A DNA stretch of 64,000 bases, from the NCBI GenBank assembly GCA_965227335.1, contig CBDDFV010000008.1, forward strand, positions 124,001 through 188,000. The letters run 5' to 3'. The notes under the pieces are model-generated. The model had not been told where the DNA came from. It saw only the letters and a program-made list of their open reading frames with translations, and did not search any database. Positions 59,814 to 64,000 of the stretch are shown piece by piece; the first letter of the stretch is position 1, and the number at the start of each line of letters is the position of its first letter. This stretch comes from CBDDFV01 sp965227335 (GTDB lineage: Bacteria; Planctomycetota; Phycisphaerae; Phycisphaerales; SM1A02). The position numbers and the translations under genes are program-made.

Positions 59814-61787
59814 ATGCGCATCTCCCGATCCATCCACCGCACCCTCCTGGCGGCGTTGCTCGCTTCTCCGGCCGGCGTGTCGGCGCAGAGCACGGTCGCC
59901 CCCGAGCCGTCGGCCGTAGATCCCTACTTTGTCGAGTCATCGGCGATCACCAGCGACACCGGCCCGAGGGTCATCACCCGAAACGTGCTCCAGGATCGCA
60001 GCGGCGACTACTGGCTCGCCACCTGGAACGGGATCGTGCGCTACGACGGCCGCATGTTCACCAACGTCACCAACCAGCAGGGCCTGCGCCGTTATCGCGT
60101 GTTCTCCCTCCTGGAGGATCGCGAGGGACACATCTGGATCGGCACGACCGGGGCCGGCGTCTTTCGATACGACGGCGCCGCCTACGCCAATTTCACGTCG
60201 GAGGACGGCCTCGTCGACGACGTCGTCCTGTCGATGATGCAGGACCGCGACGGCGACATCTGGTTCGGCGGCATGGGGCTGACGAAGTATGACGGCGCCG
60301 CGTTCACCACGTTCACGGCGGAAGACGGCTTCACGAGTTCCGATGTGCACTCCATCGCGCAGTCGCCGGAAGGCGACATGTGGTTCGGAACCCGTGGCGC
60401 GCTGTTTCGATACGACGGCGAGACGTTCGTGAACTTCACCGAGCAACACCAGGTGAGCATTGATCAGAACAGCTACACGCCGGTGCTGATCGACCGGCGC
60501 GGCCATGTGTGGTTCGGCGGTTCGACGGGCCTCTACCACTACGATGGCGCGCAGCTGCGACGCCTCTTTGAACCGGCCAGCTTCTCGCTCATGGAGGATT
60601 CGCGCGGGCGGATCTGGTTCAGCGGCGGTTCGGTGAAAGGTGAGGATCCGCAGCCGGGGATCAGCGTTCTCAATCGATTTGATCCGGCCGATGGTCTCGA
60701 CAACATTCTCGACGCGCGTGAGCAGATCGTCGTCAGAACCCCCGCGGTCTTCGGAATGAGCGAGGACAGAGACGGCGACATCTGGTTCGGCGGCGGGCGC
60801 GGCGTCGGCCGGATTCAGGGGGACGCCGTGCAGTTCTTTGCCCACGCCCGCCGCGAACCAGCCGCCGTGGACCGCCGGGTGCTGGATGCGTATGTCGGCC
60901 GGTACCAGGACGCAGCGGGCGAGATCATGACGATTGGGGTGGACGGCGGCCGACTCGTCGCCGAAGCGGGCGGACGACAGATTCGCCTGGCGGCGGAGTC
61001 ATCAACGCGATTTCGGGCGCCGGATGACGATTCTGCGATCACGTTCTTCTCCGCGGCGACCGGGCGAAACGGGCTCTGGGCTGATCAGTCGGTCTGGCGA
61101 AAGCTCTCCGAGTCGCCGGCAGGCGCCCCCGATGACGCCATCAGCGTGGACGCTCGTTCCGCCGTCGACGGCCTGGTGTTCCGGAACACGTCATCATGGG
61201 GACGCCGGACGGATTTCGAGACCGTGCTGGACATGCTCGGCGGCCGTTGTGAGAAGCGGACGTCCGACGTGATGGCGAACCTCGATCTGTCGCCCTTCGA
61301 CGTCATGATCATCCCGGGAGCGCAGGACGAGGCGTTCTACGACGACTACCTCCGCCACGCCGAACGCCTCGACGACTTCGTGGCGAACGGCGGCGTGTTG
61401 GTGCTCGAGTTGAACGGGGCGGAAGGCGCGTCGATCGTGCTGCCGCGCGGCGTCACCATGGCGTCAGGCGGGGCCGTCGAGAACGCAATCCTCGCCCCGG
61501 ACCATCCGATCTTTCTTCCGCTGGCGGGCGAACGGCGGATTCGGGCGAACTACGCAAGTCACGGCCACCTTCGGGGCGTTCCGAGTGATGCACGCATTCT
61601 CGCGGTCGAGGTCGATGGAGACAGGATGCGCACGGATCGACCCACGATCGTCGAGTACGCGCACGGCGAGGGCCGGGTGATCGCCGCCTGCCAGTGTCTC
61701 CATGATCAGGATGGCTCGGGACGGGGTCCGTTGATGGAGGCGGTGATCAGCTACGCACTGGCCCGATCGTGGGCGGCGGAGAACTGA
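59814..61787 (+). CDS. secreted two-component-regulator-type propeller protein
   Basis: 657 residues. A signal peptide (about 1-25) is followed by seven repeats of the W-propeller motif seen in hybrid sensor proteins (DRSGDYWLAT, DREGHIWIGT, DRDGDIWFGG, SPEGDMWFGT, DRRGHVWFGG, DSRGRIWFSG, DRDGDIWFGG), making a seven-bladed propeller. There is no histidine kinase. Residues about 360-430 resemble DUF3471 (YVGRYQDAAGEIMTI), and the C-terminus (about 475-650) looks like a glutamine-amidotransferase-like fold (FDVMIIPGAQDE). ATG has GGAG 6 nt upstream. A sensor or binding role is inferred. Confidence 0.7.
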   Translation: MRISRSIHRTLLAALLASPAGVSAQSTVAPEPSAVDPYFVESSAITSDTGPRVITRNVLQDRSGDYWLATWNGIVRYDGRMFTNVTNQQGLRRYRVFSLLEDREGHIWIGTTGAGVFRYDGAAYANFTSEDGLVDDVVLSMMQDRDGDIWFGGMGLTKYDGAAFTTFTAEDGFTSSDVHSIAQSPEGDMWFGTRGALFRYDGETFVNFTEQHQVSIDQNSYTPVLIDRRGHVWFGGSTGLYHYDGAQLRRLFEPASFSLMEDSRGRIWFSGGSVKGEDPQPGISVLNRFDPADGLDNILDAREQIVVRTPAVFGMSEDRDGDIWFGGGRGVGRIQGDAVQFFAHARREPAAVDRRVLDAYVGRYQDAAGEIMTIGVDGGRLVAEAGGRQIRLAAESSTRFRAPDDDSAITFFSAATGRNGLWADQSVWRKLSESPAGAPDDAISVDARSAVDGLVFRNTSSWGRRTDFETVLDMLGGRCEKRTSDVMANLDLSPFDVMIIPGAQDEAFYDDYLRHAERLDDFVANGGVLVLELNGAEGASIVLPRGVTMASGGAVENAILAPDHPIFLPLAGERRIRANYASHGHLRGVPSDARILAVEVDGDRMRTDRPTIVEYAHGEGRVIAACQCLHDQDGSGRGPLMEAVISYALARSWAAEN

Positions 61788-61902
61788 CTCCCGGGGGACC
61801 CGCCGCCGCCTGGGAGGAGCCGATGAGGTTCCGTCTCTGCACCTCGACGGCGCATGGCGATTCTCATCCTCAACGCGGGCGTCACGGTTCAAGGTATTCA
61901 CG

Positions 61903-62208
61903 TTGAACTCCACGAAACGACCTTCGCAACGCACGTCCCGATCTGAAGCACGAGCCGTCGTCGTGATGATCACGATTCTGGGCGTGCTGATGGTGATGAG
62001 TGCGATCGCCGGGGCGCCGCCCCTGGTGTACTTCATCCTCGTGACGGGCCTCGTGCTCGGCCTGCTCCGGCTCGTCCTCGGGCCGAGGATCAGCCGGGCC
62101 GTCGGGGCGACGGGCGAGTTTCTGGACGTCGTGAGTGTGGTCTGGCTCGTGCTCGTCATTCTCGTCGCCCTGACCGCCGCGATCGCGCGGACCCTCGGGC
62201 CATCCTGA
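61903..62208 (+). CDS. small membrane protein, two helices
   Basis: Up to 101 residues, with two hydrophobic helices (about 19-42 and 75-95). No family is recognised. The TTG at 61903 has AAGG 8 nt upstream; a GTG at 61963 or ATG at 61966 would skip a basic N-terminus. Isolated gene after the propeller gene. Confidence 0.5.
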   Translation: MNSTKRPSQRTSRSEARAVVVMITILGVLMVMSAIAGAPPLVYFILVTGLVLGLLRLVLGPRISRAVGATGEFLDVVSVVWLVLVILVALTAAIARTLGPS

Positions 62209-62622
62209 CGAGCGGCTGACGAGTCTGGCGCCGACGCCCGGAACACGCGCCCGCCGGATCTGTGAACTCGAGCCGATGTCAAGTGGGGCGGTCGCGAGAC
62301 GAAGGACCCCCGACCAACCCGCCGGGAGCGTTCTTCGATCGACCGCGCTCACTCGGGCCTGCTAGCGGCTGACTCGCTCGCACCGAGGAAGGTGAAGTGA
62401 TTGGAACGGCGGCCGGTTCTCCCCGAATCGGAGTGTCGGCGGCCTCACCGCAGAGGTGCGGGGCGAGGAATGCAAGGACATCCGTCCCGTCGATCCCGTC
62501 ATGGAAGTAAACTGCTTCATCAATCCCGAACGGCCCGGTTGAGGTTGAAGCGGATCCGGTTGCGGCTGCGCCGTGATGAACCGGGTCGCCTCGTACCCGA
62601 ACACGAGGAACGGAGACGGTTC
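62209..62622. other. 414-bp region with no recognisable gene
   Basis: No supported CDS, RNA gene or repeat. A long in-frame extension of the following gene (from 62401) reads as Arg-rich sequence with no domain, so it is taken as untranslated. The final bases carry GGAG for the next gene. Confidence 0.6.
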
Positions 62623-63558
62623 ATGAAGTGTGGCAGGTGGCTCGCAGGACTCGCGGCGTGCCTCGCGTTGACCGGCTGTGCATCCGACGCCCCGATCCGG
62701 GAGGAGGCTCTGTCCCGCGCCGGCGACGAGTTGCTCTACATCTCGAATCGGAGCGGCGACTACGACATTTATCTCCTCGACCTCACGGCGGGATCGACCC
62801 GGCGGCTGACCGAGACGGACGTTACGGAGTTTGGACTCTCGTGGTCGCCCGACGGCAGCCGCATCGCATTCGGATGCACGCGTGACGGGAACCGCGATAT
62901 CTACGTGATGGACGTCGACGGAGGCGAGCCGGTGCGGCTTACGGATGATCCGGCGGAGGACAAGGCCCCCGCGTGGTCTCCCGACGGCACGCGAATCGCT
63001 TTCGTCTCCAAACGCCACTCGGAACGCGGCGAGATATACGTGATGAGATCGGATGGCTCGCGAGTGACTCGGCTGACCAGCAACGAACGGTACGAGGAGG
63101 TTCCCGCCTGGTCGCCCGACGGCCGGACGCTGGCGTACGGCGCGCTCGCCCCTTCGGCCGACGGTGGGGAAACCCTGCAGGTGTTCGTCATGAGCGTCGA
63201 GAGCCGAACCGAACGCCAGCTCACATCGCTGCCCGGACACAATTCCGCCCCGCGGTGGTCTCCGGATGGCGCGTCGATCGCGTTCTACGGCAACGTGGGC
63301 GAGGGGTTCGCAGGCGCCGACATCTTCCGCATCGATCCCGACGGGAGCGACCTCGTCAATCTCACGAACGATCCCGAGCCGGACTGGCAGCCCGATTGGT
63401 CGCCGGACGGGTCGCGCATCGTGTTTTCCCGAGGTCCGGGTGATCCGCTCGACATCTGGATCATGAACGCAGACGGCTCCGGGCGCCGCTGCGTTGTCAG
63501 CGAGCCCGGCCGCGACGAACAGCCGTACTGGCGCCCCCGCGCTCGTCGCGGCCAGTGA
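62623..63558 (+). CDS. TolB-like PD40 propeller lipoprotein
   Basis: 311 residues. Lipobox LTGC with Cys19. Five WSPDG repeats (SWSPDGSRIAF, AWSPDGTRIAF, AWSPDGRTLAY, RWSPDGASIAF, DWSPDGSRIVF) plus a truncated final YWRPR form a TolB-type six-bladed propeller. It lacks the TolB N-terminal domain and is not next to pal or tolA genes, so a Tol role is doubtful. It may bind peptides or sugars at the membrane. GGAG lies 7 nt before the ATG. Confidence 0.82.
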   Translation: MKCGRWLAGLAACLALTGCASDAPIREEALSRAGDELLYISNRSGDYDIYLLDLTAGSTRRLTETDVTEFGLSWSPDGSRIAFGCTRDGNRDIYVMDVDGGEPVRLTDDPAEDKAPAWSPDGTRIAFVSKRHSERGEIYVMRSDGSRVTRLTSNERYEEVPAWSPDGRTLAYGALAPSADGGETLQVFVMSVESRTERQLTSLPGHNSAPRWSPDGASIAFYGNVGEGFAGADIFRIDPDGSDLVNLTNDPEPDWQPDWSPDGSRIVFSRGPGDPLDIWIMNADGSGRRCVVSEPGRDEQPYWRPRARRGQ

Positions 63559-63806
63559 TCGCCGGTGAAACATCTCTCGCCTCGGGATGCACTCTGCGCG
63601 ACTGGATCATGCAGGGTGGATCGGTCGGGTGGATCGGCACCATTCGGACGCGGTCGCCTTCTTCTGCGATCGCCGGCCCCCCCCGGGAGCGCCGCCGGCC
63701 GACGTTGGGCCGGCGCCGGCTCGGTCGTCGGCACCACGGATTTTTGGTGTATCAGGGGTCCCTCCAGACGCCTCTCCTCATCGAACCACGATTCAGGAGC
63801 CGCTGT

Positions 63807-64000
63807 ATGCCCACGTCACTGACCCCAACCTTGCGCAGTTCCTCGTCGCGGGGCGCCCTGCCGAGCACCCGTCACGCCGTCGTCGCCGTCGGCGTGCTCT
63901 GCGTCCTCGGTGCGGGCCTTCGGGCCGAGCCCCCATGCGCCACCCGGCTGGCCATCGAGCCCTCGCCGAACCCGGAAGACGCCGACGTCGCCCGGCTCTA
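63807..64000 (+). CDS. exported protein, cut by the window end
   Basis: The visible 64 codons from the ATG at 63807 (AGGAG 7 nt upstream) encode a basic Ser-rich start, a hydrophobic segment (AVVAVGVLCVLGAGLRAEP) typical of a signal peptide, and the beginning of a mature part (CATRLAIEPSPN). No family can be named from this fragment. Confidence 0.6.
   Translation, partial: MPTSLTPTLRSSSSRGALPSTRHAVVAVGVLCVLGAGLRAEPPCATRLAIEPSPNPEDADVARL

Noticed and set aside
63693..63715. A perfect 8-bp GC hairpin as a terminator
   Set aside because: No T tract on either strand and it is 135 bp from the nearest stop; such hairpins are expected in this GC content.
63565..63822. An 85-codon plus-strand frame after the TolB-like gene
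   Set aside because: No ribosome site and no domain; composition looks random and it runs into the start of the next, better supported gene.

Overview
The window is GC-rich, compact bacterial chromosome that looks like a planctomycete of the class Phycisphaerae, probably a marine or aquatic polysaccharide degrader. The evidence is the combination of families: a DUF1800 protein, a Cys-type sulfatase, a sialate O-acetylesterase-type SGNH hydrolase, ThuA/sugar-dehydrogenase/PA14 mosaics, a DUF6288 HEAT protein, M56 metalloproteases with BlaI regulators, and a secreted beta-propeller protein ending in the paired dockerin-like motif (DLNHDGVVNAQDLADLL, then an AAWG turn) common in Phycisphaerae. 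No rRNA, tRNA, CRISPR array, prophage or insertion sequence was found.

Layout. 1-5.3 kb: three minus-strand genes (DUF1800, a DUF3352-like exported protein, and a secreted protein with eleven 13-residue repeats plus a His/Tyr-rich middle). 5.4-16.9 kb: a carbohydrate locus with a MalK-type ATPase, an MFS permease on the opposite strand, a solute-binding protein and two MalF/MalG-type permeases, facing a GH2 beta-mannosidase and a large ThuA-sugar dehydrogenase-PKD-PA14 protein. This suggests uptake and hydrolysis of mannosides or a related oligosaccharide. 17-22.2 kb: a complete MacA-MacB-TolC type exporter operon closed by a clear intrinsic terminator. 22.3-25.8 kb: a BlaI-type repressor and an M56 (BlaR1-like) membrane protease whose C-terminus is a TPR array. 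26-30 kb: small membrane and exported proteins, a PA2779/PA2778-like pair (small membrane protein plus C39-like lipoprotein) and a membrane-tailed class 3 lipase. 29.7-36 kb: PPK2, TerC, a TIGR02206 membrane protein, an NAD-dependent reductase, an AlkA-type glycosylase, a SolA/MSOX-type amine oxidase and a five-EF-hand protein. 36-43 kb: transport and envelope genes (SLC13, Na/Pi-PhoU, a nitrilase-domain membrane protein resembling Lnt, a GT-C-like protein). 43-50.5 kb: MRJP-like, DUF1684, dockerin-like propeller, thioredoxin-fold lipoprotein, serine hydrolase, methyltransferase, YkgJ-type protein. 50.5-64 kb: sulfatase, MORN-like protein, VOC protein, PA14-propeller protein, SASA esterase, DUF6288 protein, DUF2200 protein, seven-bladed propeller protein, TolB-like lipoprotein and a truncated exported protein.

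Gene organisation is tight: many 1-8 bp start/stop overlaps, several convergent 3' overlaps, and long spurious antisense ORFs caused by high GC. Several genes lacking a Shine-Dalgarno sequence carry a TAnnnT-like hexamer 6-7 nt before the ATG, which suggests leaderless transcription. The most unusual items are a sulfatase that carries the collapsed front of a second, different sulfatase behind its signal peptide; the recurrent leaderless-start pattern, including a 20-codon leader ORF coupled to a serine hydrolase; the M56-TPR fusion next to BlaI; and the 39-bp repeat array. None of these could be tested by database search here.
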